A stretch of DNA of 64,000 nt, from NCBI RefSeq assembly GCF_000004075.3, contig NC_026660.2, positions 5,518,001-5,582,000 on the forward strand. Reading direction: 5' to 3'. Below the pieces are notes generated by a model. It saw only the letters and a list, made by a program, of their open reading frames with translations, did not search any database and was not told the origin of the DNA. Positions 11,189 to 22,992 of this stretch are shown piece by piece (position 1 is the stretch's first letter; every line of letters starts with the position of its first letter). A program made the position numbers and the translations under genes. The DNA is from Cucumis sativus. Its lineage: Eukaryota > Streptophyta > Magnoliopsida > Cucurbitales > Cucurbitaceae.

Positions 11189-14100
11189 ATGGCTTCCACC
11201 AACGGCGCTATGCCTTCCGGCTCCGGTTTGATCCTCAGTTTCGGCGAGATGTTGATCGATTTCGTCCCCACAGTTTCCGGCGTCTCTCTAGCCGAGGCAC
11301 CAGGATTCCTCAAGGCTCCCGGTGGCGCTCCAGCCAACGTCGCGATCGCCGTCAGCCGACTCGGCGGACGTGCTGCCTTCGTTGGAAAGCTCGGCGAAGA
11401 TGAGTTTGGGCGTATGTTGGAAGGAATAGTTAAGGAGAACGGCGTTGACGCTTCTGGAATCCGCTTCGATCAAGGCGCTAGAACCGCCTTGGCTTTCGTC
11501 ACTTTACGCGCCGACGGTGAGCGTGAGTTCATGTTCTACCGGAACCCTAGCGCCGATATGCTTCTGAAGCCGGAGGAATTGGATCTCGATCTCATCAGAT
11601 CCGTAAGTTTCTTTAATTATCATTCTCTCTTCGGCTTTCAATTCTTTAAATTCAATTGAATTTTCCTTAGTTCGTTCTATACAATATTAATCTCACGCGC
11701 CCATTTTTTTCTCTTTACGATTTGACACGTCAGATTAAATAAGTGGGTCCTTTACGTAGATCTAGACTACAGTAGTAAGGGTAGTTTCGGAGTTTCATCT
11801 TTCTCCATGTGTGAATTCCCCATTGTATCCCTTTCTGCTGACGTGCCCGCCGCCTCACGTGTTTACTTCCGAGCTTTATACTCACGTGCGGTTGGCGGTG
11901 CCCATCAACGGCGGAGGTTTCTCTCTATCTGTCAGATATTTTTATTTTAATCTCCATTTTATAGATTATGATTTTTTTGTGAATTCATGGGCAATGACAA
12001 TACATTGATATTATGTCAAATGTATGGTATGTGATACTGATGTTTTTTAAAAAAATTGATTTTTACAGTTTTTTTTATTCTTGTGATTATTTGGATTTAC
12101 TTATTTATTGAGAAAGTGAAAGTTTGATTAAATAAATCCTTGGAACGTGAGGGGGGGAGGGGGACTCTGATTTTTTTAATTTTGTCGTTACGTCACCGAT
12201 TTGATTTTTAAAAAAGTCGAAATTTTCGCTCTTTAAAATGGTGGTTCCGAGCAAGCTGCCGTGACGAGGGCATGCGTTTCTTTATTTTTAAATTTACATC
12301 ATTGTTATATCATTTGTTTTTCTTTTGCATATCAAGTTTTCAAGTTTGACTTGGCCAGTAGATAAAAGTCTTCGGACTTGATTTGGAATCTCTTTATTGA
12401 AATTGTTGTCGTTAATATTAATTGGGTTTGTTTGGATTATATATTTAATTTAATAAATGATTGTAAGAATGCTGAATATGTATGATATGGGTTTTGTGTT
12501 TAGGCCAAAATCTTTCACTATGGATCAATAAGTTTGATCGTGGAGCCCTGCAGATCGGCACACATAAAAGCAATGGATGAGGCTAAGAAAGCAGGTGTTC
12601 TACTTTCATATGACCCAAATTTGAGGCTGCCTTTGTGGCCCTCTGCAAATGAGGCTCGTGAACAGATCAAGAGCATTTGGAACAAGGCCGACATTATCAA
12701 GGTCAGTGATGAGGAGCTCAAATTCCTCACCCAGAAAGAAAAGGTCGATGATGAAAACGCTATGTCTCTCTGGCACGATGGCTTGAAGCTCCTCCTCGTC
12801 ACTCTTGGCGAGCAAGGCTGCAGATACTACACCAAGGTACTTCCCTCAATCCTCCCAATTACTTTTTTATTTTCAATATTAATTTTTACTTTCAAATGTT
12901 ATGCCTTAATAATTGGTTTGGTTGATGAAAACTTGCAGTGGGTGGGTTGGTGTTAATTCAGTTCAAATTCTATTGGTTGGTTGATTTTTAAAATACCCCT
13001 GTTTTGGACCAGAATATTTGACTTCTTTCTCAAATATAATACTTGATTTGATTTGATGGTTTTGGTACAAATTCTTTCAAGTTGTTTATGTTTTTGGTTG
13101 GTCATTGTTGTTAAATTAAAGGTTTATATATCCACTTGTATTAACTTGGACTATTAGATGCTTAAAAAGACAAAAGTAGTCTATAGATGAGAATATAATT
13201 TTGAACTGTATTTGCATTTGTTTAAGACTTTTAGGACTGACGAACTTGAGCATGTGAAATTCAAAAGCGCTGTTATAATTTAGGCAACATTGTCTTGGTG
13301 TTTACTTCAAAAACAAAAAGAAAAGGAAAAAATGGTAATGGATTTGGTTGTTTCTTACCTTTCTATAGCTTTCTTACTGTCAAAGCCTGGTAGTTGGCTT
13401 TTAGTGGTTGGATCTAGAAATTGCATAGCTGTATCTTAATCCCCATCTTATTTCTAAATAACATAAATAAAACCCCCCTTTTAAACGGATCTATTTGCTT
13501 TTGACTTTTGGTAATTTTTGTGATTTTCCTCAAGACTCATGCTTATCCAATATCTCAATCCCCACCTTCCATTTTACCAAGAAAAATTTCAGATCTCCAT
13601 CTGAGTAACGCACCTTTTTAATGTGTGGACACTGTTTTCTTAGCACAGTTATTGTAGGTGTGGTTTTTGATTCGTGGGGCCACAGTTCTAATAATTGCTT
13701 CCGGGCCCTTCCTTCAAAATCTCTTTTACATGTCACTACCATCTCTGGCCCATTGTTTGTTTCCACAACCGACCTTCAAATGGGAAATTCTTTTATATAA
13801 AGTGCTTCCCTTTCAAACTCTTGAACCCCACATTCTTCATTTTTGGCCACATTGGACTCTATGTTTATAATCATAAGTGTTTCTATTGCCTAATATAAGT
13901 ACTTTTGAAACAGTAAACAGTTGTATTTTGGGGTATTAGTTTCATTTATATATTATCTCAAAATTAATTATGCGTGTTTCTACAGAACTTCCGTGGCTCT
14001 GTTGATCCATTCAAGGTTAAGGCTGTGGACACAACCGGAGCCGGGGACTCATTCGTTGGTGCTCTTCTTACCAAGATCGTGGACGACCAATCAGTGCTTC

Positions 14101-14349
14101 AGGTACTCTTATATATATGGTGTGGGTTCAAGCTGAGATTTGTATATTGTGGAAATGGTTTGTGATGATATAAACGAATAAAAATTGAATTGGTTTTTAT
14201 TTGTTTGTTTGTTGTAGGATGAGAAGAAGCTGAGGGATATCTTGAGGTTTGCAAATGCTTGTGGAGCCATTACAACAACCAAGAAAGGAGCAATTCCAGC
14301 TCTTCCATCAGAGGCTGATGTGGCTGCACTGATCAAGGCTTCTTCTTAG
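11189..14349 (+). CDS. FRK: fructokinase (pfkB sugar kinase family)
   Basis: Four exons, 11189-11602, 12504-12836, 13986-14102 and 14218-14349, all phase 0, give 331 residues, the normal length for a cytosolic plant fructokinase. It phosphorylates fructose to fructose-6-phosphate with ATP, feeding sucrose-derived carbon into glycolysis and starch synthesis. The first pfkB signature region [27 protein letters not shown] is near residue 48. The second signature [14 protein letters not shown], containing the catalytic Asp and the anion-hole GAGD, is in exon 3. There is no obvious transit peptide, so it is likely cytosolic (FRK1/FRK2-like). The exact paralog is not assigned. A poly(A) signal AATAAA occurs at 14527. 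Intron 2 (about 1.15 kb) holds nothing recognised. Confidence 0.95.
11725..11888 (+). promoter_or_regulatory. ACGT/G-box cluster in fructokinase intron 1
   Basis: Two perfect G-boxes (CACGTG) lie at 11856-11861 and 11883-11888. Two further ACGT cores lie at about 11727-11730 (ACACGTCAG) and 11841-11844 (TGACGTGCC). The surrounding stretch is less AT-rich than the rest of the intron. bZIP and bHLH factors bind such motifs; enhancer activity here is inferred. Confidence 0.4.
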
Positions 14350-15648
14350 ACAACACTGCATAGAGAGAGATTCCCCCTCTTTTTTTTTTTTCTTTTTTTT
14401 CTTTCTCTTGTTTAGATTTTTGGTCTTTAATTCGCTTTTCTCAATTGAATTTAAAGAGAAGGGTTTGTGAAGGTCGTTTTTCAATTTTCCTCTTTTTAGA
14501 CTCCTTGAGCTTAACGTATTTTTCTTAATAAAAGCTTCTCTACATTTTGATTACATTATGTTATTTTTCTTCATTCCTCTATGTGTGTGTGCGTATTCAA
14601 TAAAAGAATATTTGTAGCATTTTGATAGTAACTTATGCTACTCTACTAATGTATAAATGAAGATAAGATGTATGGAAGAAGAAAACTAACAATTTAACAT
14701 TACTTAGTTGGGTATCCTATATATATATATATATATTTGAATTCTTGTAATTGGGAATTTTCTTCTCCAAACTAATTAGTTCAAATTAGGAACTCGGATA
14801 TCTTAACAACTCAATCAATCAAACACAAATAAATTACATACTTTTAGATAGATTCGAAACTGCCTAAATCGATCAACTAACCCAATCTCTTATATAATTA
14901 AACAAAAAAATATAATCTTATTATTGGTTTGACACCTAAATAAAATAAATAAAAAAAAAAAGATTTCTGAGCATAATACAATAAGTAGAAATTATTATAG
15001 GAGAACTGAAAAACAATAATCTCTAAACAAATATAAAAGAAAGAAAAAAGCTTATTTTCCAATACACATTATCTATCATTTTGGCATTTAAAATAAGTTC
15101 TTATTAGTAGATGGGTTCTTCATGTTCAAATTGATATCAGTATTTTCTGAAAATATATATATTATTGTAGTTGTTTTTATATTCAAATCATATAGTGCAT
15201 GCAATTGATTTTTTCCATTAGTCCATAATTTATTCTAATTAAAGAGGTGCAATGAAGAGGGCAGCAGAAACATGAAAAAAACACAGCCAAAAAACATAAA
15301 TATATCTGTCAAAAGAAAATAGGAACATCAGATTAGTACATCTTACTAATCTGCTCCTAATCATAATGTGAATACCAGATGCATTTTCTTTATTAATGAA
15401 GAAATTAAAGCTCGTAATACTTTGAACGAACAAGGAAACTAAAGATACATAACTTCAAAGCGACATAGCAGAGAACACTATAATAATTTTACTTGTTCAC
15501 ACATATTACAAACCCACAAACATCTAAAAGATGTTATTACCCCTTTAGTAGAAAATGATCATAATAATAAATATTATAAAACATGCAACAATATTTATTA
15601 TTTAAAGCATTTTGTTGTTTGTGATGTTGTTACAACTAACAACAACAA
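14350..15648. other. intergenic spacer between fructokinase and lectin genes
   Basis: Contains the fructokinase 3' UTR (pyrimidine-rich, AATAAA at 14527) and the 3' flank of the lectin gene. A (TA)n microsatellite lies around 14720-14736. Otherwise AT-rich with no recognised feature. Confidence 0.5.
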
Positions 15649-17103
15649 TTATATGGAAGTACTAATTGGTACAATTTTAACGTCGTAGTGGAAGTTGTAG
15701 TAGTTGGTGCCATGATAAACACCATCATCTAAGGAAAATTCAACTTGATTATTGTTCCCTGCTAAGAGGATATCAGATTGTTTGTATGAAAAGGGAATGT
15801 CACATGATCCCTTAGTTGCATACAAAGTACCAATAATACTGCTCATTGCTGGTACAGTTAGCTCATGTGTTATTCCATTTGTATTTTCTGATTTTGATGT
15901 AGTTTCTCCCCATTTGTATTCACCAAAAAACTTACATGTTGTACTAATTGCATTTCCATCCAAGATTAAAGGAACTCCTGATTTGATTCTTGTTTTCACT
16001 TCCACTAGTTTTTTTGAGATTGAAGAAGTCCATGTACGATATGTAGTGTGTGTGTATGGGATATTTAGTCTTACATTGGTGGGTTCTCCTGTCCCATTTG
16101 TAGCTGATTTAGTTGCTAACACCACAACACTTTGATTATAAATCTTCGCATCAGAGAGATGAAATGAGACATCGAAGATTTCTCGTGAACGAACGAGCTC
16201 GGTCATCCGTAAACGCGCAAATGCATCAATTTCATTTCTTTCAGCAAATAGAAAATTTAGGTCGTTCGCGAAGTTGTATCTTTTCACAAATTTTCCATTG
16301 CCCAAGTTACGTAGAGCAACAACATTGGAACTAATTTGAGTTGGAGAAAACAAAGTATCGATAATGCTTTGAGTATTATTGTTGTTATTAGTAGAATAAT
16401 CAACAACAATATAGTTAGAAGTATGTTCACGTCTCCAAAATCTCCCCAAGTGACTTGACTTTATACGTGTATTTCCATCTTTTGTTATGAAAGTCTCCAT
16501 TTGAATGGTGGAATCATCAAGAGAGCTTGATCCAAATTGCAAGTGTGGAATATTATTATTGCCTCTCATGATTTCACGAAGATAAAGACCATTGTCACCT
16601 GTAAAAGCAAGAAATTTTGGTAATGAAATCAAAGACTCCATGTTAATAACCATGTTGAGATCACTAAGATGATCTGTAGTAGGATCTGATGATTGTGCTC
16701 GTAAGCATTCTCCATAAGGAGCAGTGGATCTCCACAACACAACATGAGAACCAAGAAACACATGAGAGAATTGAAATGATTGATGATAGTTGTCATATGC
16801 TGGACGAAACAAAGTGCATGTCCATTTGGATTTGTCTTCTTGTTTTTGATCAGCTCCTGCAACAATATAATGATGATCTGAAGAAGCACTAACCAAATAT
16901 TTGTTGTTGTAACAACACTTTATATGGTACGAAGATGGATCAGATTGAGCTTGTTCGAACTCCAACTTTGTAAATGGCGTAAGAATTTCGTCTCCCGAGT
17001 ATCGTAGAAATGTACGGACTGTTGAAGATTTTTCATTCACATAGCATAAGTACTTGTTGTTGTACTTCGATTTTAGTGCTGCGAACTTGGGAAGGTACAC
17101 CAT
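15649..17103 (-). CDS. amaranthin-type lectin with C-terminal aerolysin-like domain
   Basis: One uninterrupted frame of 484 residues without introns. Two agglutinin (amaranthin) domains are visible as repeats: the first begins LPKFAALKSKYNNKYL near residue 4, the second begins LPKFLAFTGDNGLYL near residue 161. From about residue 305 the sequence changes to a Ser/Thr-rich beta-strand region (ATKSATNGTGEPTNV, then HELTVPAMSSIIGTLYATKG), as in aerolysin/ETX-MTX2-like pore-forming folds. Plant proteins with this architecture, known from cucumber among others, are thought to bind GalNAc-containing glycans and act in stress or defence. There is no signal peptide, so it is probably nucleocytoplasmic. 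Domain calls are from recognisable patterns, not a search; sugar specificity is not shown. Confidence 0.85.
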   Translation of the reverse strand: MVYLPKFAALKSKYNNKYLCYVNEKSSTVRTFLRYSGDEILTPFTKLEFEQAQSDPSSYHIKCCYNNKYLVSASSDHHYIVAGADQKQEDKSKWTCTLFRPAYDNYHQSFQFSHVFLGSHVVLWRSTAPYGECLRAQSSDPTTDHLSDLNMVINMESLISLPKFLAFTGDNGLYLREIMRGNNNIPHLQFGSSSLDDSTIQMETFITKDGNTRIKSSHLGRFWRREHTSNYIVVDYSTNNNNNTQSIIDTLFSPTQISSNVVALRNLGNGKFVKRYNFANDLNFLFAERNEIDAFARLRMTELVRSREIFDVSFHLSDAKIYNQSVVVLATKSATNGTGEPTNVRLNIPYTHTTYRTWTSSISKKLVEVKTRIKSGVPLILDGNAISTTCKFFGEYKWGETTSKSENTNGITHELTVPAMSSIIGTLYATKGSCDIPFSYKQSDILLAGNNNQVEFSLDDGVYHGTNYYNFHYDVKIVPISTSI

Positions 17104-17216
17104 TGTAACTGTGTCACTCTCAAGCTTTGCTTTTTATGCTTTAGATGGTTACTTGAGTTTTCTTGTTACATTGCTATGCTATCTATAGCATAAGAAACGA
17201 ATACTTTTACTCGAAC

Positions 17217-17224
17217 TATATATT
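17217..17224 (-). promoter_or_regulatory. TATA box of the lectin gene
   Basis: On the minus strand AATATATA lies about 115 bp upstream of the lectin ATG, a plausible distance for a core promoter with a short leader. The region from there to 18288 is AT-rich, with a TA/TG microsatellite near 17918-17938, and no other feature was seen. Confidence 0.4.
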
Positions 17225-18312
17225 CTCTCATCACTGTCTTTACAAATTTAAAGCAAAAAAAGATAAAAAGTTCTCATTTATCTTTTCATTCATTGGTGGT
17301 AAAAAAGAAGAAGAATAAACTAAAAGTTATGATCACTTTCATTTACAACTTTAGTGTTGAACTGTTTTTAATTCTTTTTTTAAGTATATCTATTGTGGGT
17401 TAATAGGAACAATCGAGTATCAAAACTTTACACTCGACATACATTTTTAGCACTCTCAGCATATATATTTCACGTTTCTTCATGAATTACTATATTTTGT
17501 AAATACTTTTAATTTTTTATTTTTAAAATGTAGAATTATAAAAATAATTATAGATTATAAGTCACATTATAAACTCAAGGGTGGATGTTGGTCTTCAAGG
17601 CAAATCATGATAGCTACAAAACTGTGATCAAACGTGCTATATAATATAAATTCAAATAAAATGCTTCTAAGAACAACTTTGGTCATCTTCCATGACATAG
17701 ATATGGAATAAGTTAGATAAGTTATTTAGAGTATCGATTTAGATGACAACTTTGTATTAAATTAGAGTTGATTTTTACTTTAAAATAAGTCATCGTGAAA
17801 AAGTAGCACGTTAATTATTCCAAAGGAAACAAAAAAAGATGCCCCATACAAAATTACAAGAATGCAATGTAGAGAAGTCATTGAATGACATCCACATCAT
17901 TATCAATCCCATACATATATATATATATGCGTGTGTGTGAATCAATATCGATGAGTATTTAACTTGTTGAATAACCAATCACTTTATTTATAGAATTTGT
18001 ATCAATACCCGTTATGTTGACGATAGATTAAGTATTACAAAACTTTCACAGTACCAAAATTATGTTACAAAATGTAAAATATATATATGAATGTATTTTA
18101 TCTTCTTATACATATATACATCATTTATTTTTTAAGGCAAAACTATATTAATCGTTACAAACCAAAATTTATTAACTAAACTTTTATATAGTTGAACTTG
18201 TTAAAACATAATTTTAATGTTTTAATCCTTTTTTTCTAGGCAAAGGTCATTGCAATTCATTTTTAAGTATATATATGAAATGTTTAGCATTCACTACTAC
18301 AAAAACAGACTC

Positions 18313-18613
18313 TCTTGACGTTTTTAAACTATCAAGAATCACTATTCTTGACCGTTTTAAAACCGTTGTTGAAGTCAGCATCAAGAAAGTCAAAGTTCTT
18401 GATGGTTAATAAAACATCAATAATAGTGATTCTTGACAGTTTATAAACGTCAAGTATGCAAATATTCATGACAGTTAAAAACCGTCAAGTGTATGGGTAT
18501 TCATGACATTTAAAAACCATAAAAAATGTAATTTATGATATCTAAAAACTGTCAAGAATACAATTGTAAACGTCAAGAATGTATTTGTTTATGACATTTA
18601 AAAAACGTCAAGC
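18313..18613. repeat. sub-terminal palindromic repeat array of the CACTA element
   Basis: About seven to eight imperfect copies of a unit of the form TTGAC-GTTT-n-AAAC-GTCAAG occur in about 300 bp, each itself able to pair with its own second half. One further copy sits beside the right terminus at about 22235-22270. In CACTA elements sub-terminal repeats are the usual transposase-binding sites. Confidence 0.7.
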
Positions 18614-20472
18614 CTGTTTCAGATTTTTTTTTAATTATAATTTATTTATATTTTTGTTCATGTATTGTTCGTATAATTCCTGTAGTGGCCCAACAATCTC
18701 ATAAATATGCAGGAATACAATTCCAAAACTTTAACACATATTAACATTTAACCATATATGTATGAACATTTCGAAAACTTTACATATTTGTTCGATATTG
18801 TCATATACAAAACAATACTTCACTCAATCCCAACCTAATATGATAATCCCAAAATTACAAAACCAATCCAACTATGCTATTCCAAAAATCACATGACTAC
18901 AATTCTAGTTCAAGAAACAAAATCTTAACTAAAGAAGGTTTGAAACTCAATGATCTTGGATTAATTTGGCTTCAAATACAAACTTGGATTCCACGACCTA
19001 AACCAAAATAAAACAATATATCAAGTTAAAATGGATTCACATAGCAACATTTTATCAAATGGTTGCAATGTTTCAAATAAGCAACAATTAAAATTCACAT
19101 ATTGATTTGGCATCTATAAATATACAAACTAAAAAGTACCTAAATGTCACTTATTTACCTAATAAGGCTAACTAAGTAACCAACCTCTAATATATTTTGA
19201 AACGAAAAAGGTTGCCATATTGTGAAGGCAATCTCTTAAATTTGTTTATGAGAAAGGAAAGAAATACTAAAATAAGTATAGACTAACATAGTATCAAATA
19301 AAGTCAAAGTTGAATTTTAAAGCTCTATCAAGGTTGCCAGCTAAAGAGGAAAACATTAAGGACAACCAAGAAGAAAAGTCTAAAAAATATCAAAAGAGAA
19401 CATGCAGGAAAGGAAGAATGTAAATAAGGTTTTATCAGCACCAAGCAAAAAAGTCTAACAAGTATCAAAAGCTTTATAAGTTGTACTAGAATTCAAAGCT
19501 CTAAACTCTAAAGAATGTAAATTTCTTTGAAGAAATTTGTGTATAAAGGTCACACAGTTGAAGATTCAATACCTTTTCAAGAATGTTGTTGAGAAGATTA
19601 TTGTGATGAATATTTGAATCCAAATTCTGGAGACAAGATAAATAAATGAGTTCTGATTCTAACTGACTGAATGAGGATTAAGAAAATAAGAACACTGAAG
19701 TTGAATTATCAGCATTTATTTTAATCAAACTTACGATAGAAAACCAAATTATAGAGAGATCAAATGTTAGGATAAAGGAATAGTCTTACATTTGGTGAGT
19801 TCCCAAATGTTGTGGTAGTCACAAGAGTTATTCCACTCGATCCATTCAGCAAGCACTGAATATAGTTACAACATTTACTCAAAAAATTAAATCCTAGAAC
19901 ACACCACAAAGGTCCTACCCATCAACTACTCAAACGACATCCATAATGAATTTAAATCAATAAGATCATGTGCCTTAGTACCTATTTATTCTTCACAAAG
20001 GCGGCCTGAAAGGATGTAACATTCAGGTATTTCCTTCAACCTATTCCATAAGTCTATCCACCTTGAAGGCTAAGAACATTCATACTTCAATTAAGTTCAA
20101 AACTAGAAGCACCCTTTTACAACACTTTTAAGTTTTCATAGAAATTATCAAATCATTTTTCTACTACAACTAAGAAATGATACGAGAGAGTTCACAAGAT
20201 GTAATCCAAATGACCAATTACATATTATCTTCACTTCTCTTAAACAGACGAGTCTTGCTTCTTTACCATCCACTATTATCACATTTAATCCTAAGAATCT
20301 TATTATCTATCAAACAAACTCTGACCCAACAATCCAAGACATCATGAGGCAATATAACATCAAGAATCACTAAGTACTCAACATAGACAACTCAGCATTT
20401 TTCCACATACATGCATTTCTCACCTGGATAGATAAATAAGCTAAACCGCAAAAGAAATAGATAAATTCTCAC

Positions 20473-20592
20473 CTCAAACAAGAAGCCTCCACTGAATGAA
20501 TCGAAATAGTTCTTTGACCATTTCTCACCAACCCTTGTAGCATCAATTACTCGCTCATCACCAATTCTATACACGTAAGTGCCAACACCTTG
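20473..20592 (-). pseudogene. captured exon fragment resembling a Trithorax (ATX1/2) SET domain
   Basis: On the minus strand an exon-like piece reads GVGTYVYRIGDERVIDATRVG, from 20590 to 20527. This is very close in pattern to the start of the SET domain of plant ATX1/ATX2 H3K4 methyltransferases (GAGTY-x-FRI-x-[DN]ERVIDATR-x-G). After that the similarity stops: the following EKWSKNYFDSFSGGFLFE is not SET-like and ends at a GTGAGA donor at 20472. The catalytic NHSCEPN segment is absent. An in-frame stop lies just upstream. It is therefore a non-functional fragment carried inside the CACTA element. The identification rests on memory of the family motif and needs an alignment. Confidence 0.45.
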
Positions 20593-22298
20593 AAATAACT
20601 AGAACACGTTAACTTTTCTCGGTCCAATTCCATTACAGTGGAAGGGAAAAATCCAAAATCTACTAGAGGATGCAAAGAGAAATAGTTATTTGACGTCTCC
20701 CTCGTAATGGTTCAATTATTGTGCCATGTGATTATCAATAATTTACCAAAGATAAAAACAAGTACAACATTGGAGAGAAATGTCTATTTTTACTCATAGC
20801 AACTTGCTTAACTGAAAATGACATTATAAATTAGGGAGCTAATATAAGACAATCTAAACATTATAAATTTGTGGCTCGTCAACCGTTGGACAATTTCTTT
20901 AATACTTGGCAGACAATGAACCACTTGAATGGAGTTTGATGTATTGAATTTTGTCAAAAGATTCTAACACATATATAAAACTTATCATTCAAAAGAAACA
21001 ACATAAAAATTAAAACTAAATTATAGCTAGAAACTAAAAACCTAATAGTATTATTCAAACAATTGTAAGACACTAAAACAAGTCCAAATCATTAATATTT
21101 CACACCCAACCCTCCACCAAACACACAAAGAACAACAAACTTACATTTAGTAACAATAATCTTTGCATCTTGAATAACGAGCAATGACTACTGGGTTAAC
21201 TCCAACCAACATTTCTCTTGCAAATTCTTCATCATACTCCTTCTAATCTTATCCTCTATATATTATTCAAACTCAATAAATTCAACACATAAAAAAAATT
21301 AAGAACACAAACGAGAAATAAGAAACAAAAAAAAAAAAAAAACTAATCTTCATTTGGTCGTAAGAATTAAAATCAAAGAAGAAAAGAAAAAACATACCAT
21401 GAACAAGCTGAGGAGTTGGAATATTTTCACATTTCCGCCACAACCATGCTTACTCTCGTTTACTCTCTTTATAAATAAAAATCAATGGCAAAAATGTAAA
21501 AAGCCAAATTACACAATGCAACTATGATTAAACAAAGGATATTCATGAAAACAACATAGGCCTAATAAGAGGAATAATTTCTTATAAACATGGTTTATTC
21601 ATAAAGTTCAAACAACATTACCATGGCAACAATAAACACAAGTAAATATCTTTGACCAAAGCAGAGATTGGAAGGGAACCCAAAGCAAAGCAAAGCCCCA
21701 AATTTTGCACTTTCTCTTTCTCCTTGATTCTTTTTTTCAATAATTAGACTAAGAAAATAACAAAAAGATAAGGAGGAAATTGACAAAAAAAAAAAGAAAA
21801 CAAACTGTAGAAAGATAAACAAAACATATTGTAGAAAGTTAATCAAAACAAGAATCAACCAGTTGATTTCATTGGAGAGAACATCAACTTCAAGATTTGC
21901 ATCGTCCGTTTAAATACATTTCCTTCATTTGATGTGTTTAAATGGGTAAAACAACTAGAACATTTACACGGTAATCAAAACAAATCGCTTCCAGTGTCCA
22001 ACACCATAAGGAAATCTAACGACGACATTCCAACCGAAACATTAGCGCATTATAAACTAAAAACCCCCAAATAGGGAACAAGATAGAACAATTTAATCAA
22101 AGATAATTGACAAAGAGAAAAGAATATTAGTACCTTTTTCTTCGAGTAGTCATCAACCATGGGTCACCATCGTTGATAAGGAGTGGGTCGGTTGAAATAA
22201 CGTGAGGTTGCCGGTAGTGGGTTGTCCAAACATTACTTGACGTTTAAAAAAGTTTAAAAAACGTCAAGTAATCAAAGCCCATTTTTCTAGTAGTGATT

Positions 22299-22992
22299 GA
22301 TACATTTGTGGAAAAGTTTGTGGAAAAATGGAAAATCTTCTATTTTTTTTTTAAATTGTACATATTAATTAACTATTCTATAAATTGACTTGACTTTGAG
22401 TTTGAATTGTCCAACCTTTAATTCAGTCCTTTTATTTAGAAAAAAAAGATTAATAATTAAAATGTATATATAAATTAAAGAAAATAGTTGATATGAATTG
22501 GAGGTGATGGTGCTGTGGTTTGTGATCCATCTTTGTGGTCTCCAACATATTAATATCCCCAACCTTTTTTTTTTTTGCATATCAAATTCTCTTAGACTTC
22601 AAATTGGGTTCCAATTAATTGTTTGTTGGTGTTGTTTTCTTATCATATTTATACATCCAAATCATTTACTTCCTTTGACTTGACTTTAAAAAAATGCCCA
22701 AACTTCAGTCTTCTTCTTTTCATTTTTGGAAAATAAAAATGTTTCTAAAATTTGTAGTTTGGATATAGGCCACCTATCTTGGAGTTAAAACTGCTTTTCT
22801 ATCTATCTGTGTGTTACATATATTAATTTGTTTTTCTTATATATTACTTTTTCATGTACTAAACCTCTATACAATTAAAAGTTCAAATAAATAATCAACA
22901 TTCTAACACACAAATTATAAAAGCTAAGGATGAGTAACTGAGAGTACACATTAGATTTTGTGTAACCCCCCAGTACTCGTTCCTCCATTAGC
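22299..22992. other. upstream region of the first receptor-like protein gene
   Basis: About 690 bp between the transposon and the start codon at 22993. AT-rich, with no clear TATA box chosen. The transposon end is close enough that it could influence the promoter of the receptor gene (inference). Confidence 0.35.

Larger units (their letters stand above)
18292..22295. mobile_element. non-autonomous CACTA (En/Spm-type) DNA transposon
   Basis: The left end reads CACTACTACAAAAA. The right end, reverse-complemented, reads CACTACTAGAAAAA, so 13 of 14 terminal bases match. A 3-bp target duplication ATT flanks it at 18289-18291 and 22296-22298. CACTA termini with 3-bp duplications are diagnostic of this superfamily. 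The element is 4004 bp. Its left sub-terminal region is an array of palindromes, and a related palindrome lies next to the right end. No long open frame and no transposase domain is seen, so it depends on an autonomous relative. It carries a short exon-like fragment on its minus strand. The near-perfect ends suggest fairly recent insertion, but no age can be calculated here. Confidence 0.85.

Noticed and set aside
12148-12165. G-quadruplex in fructokinase intron 1
   Set aside because: Two long G runs only, without four separate tracts in the short stretch; not enough to claim a quadruplex.
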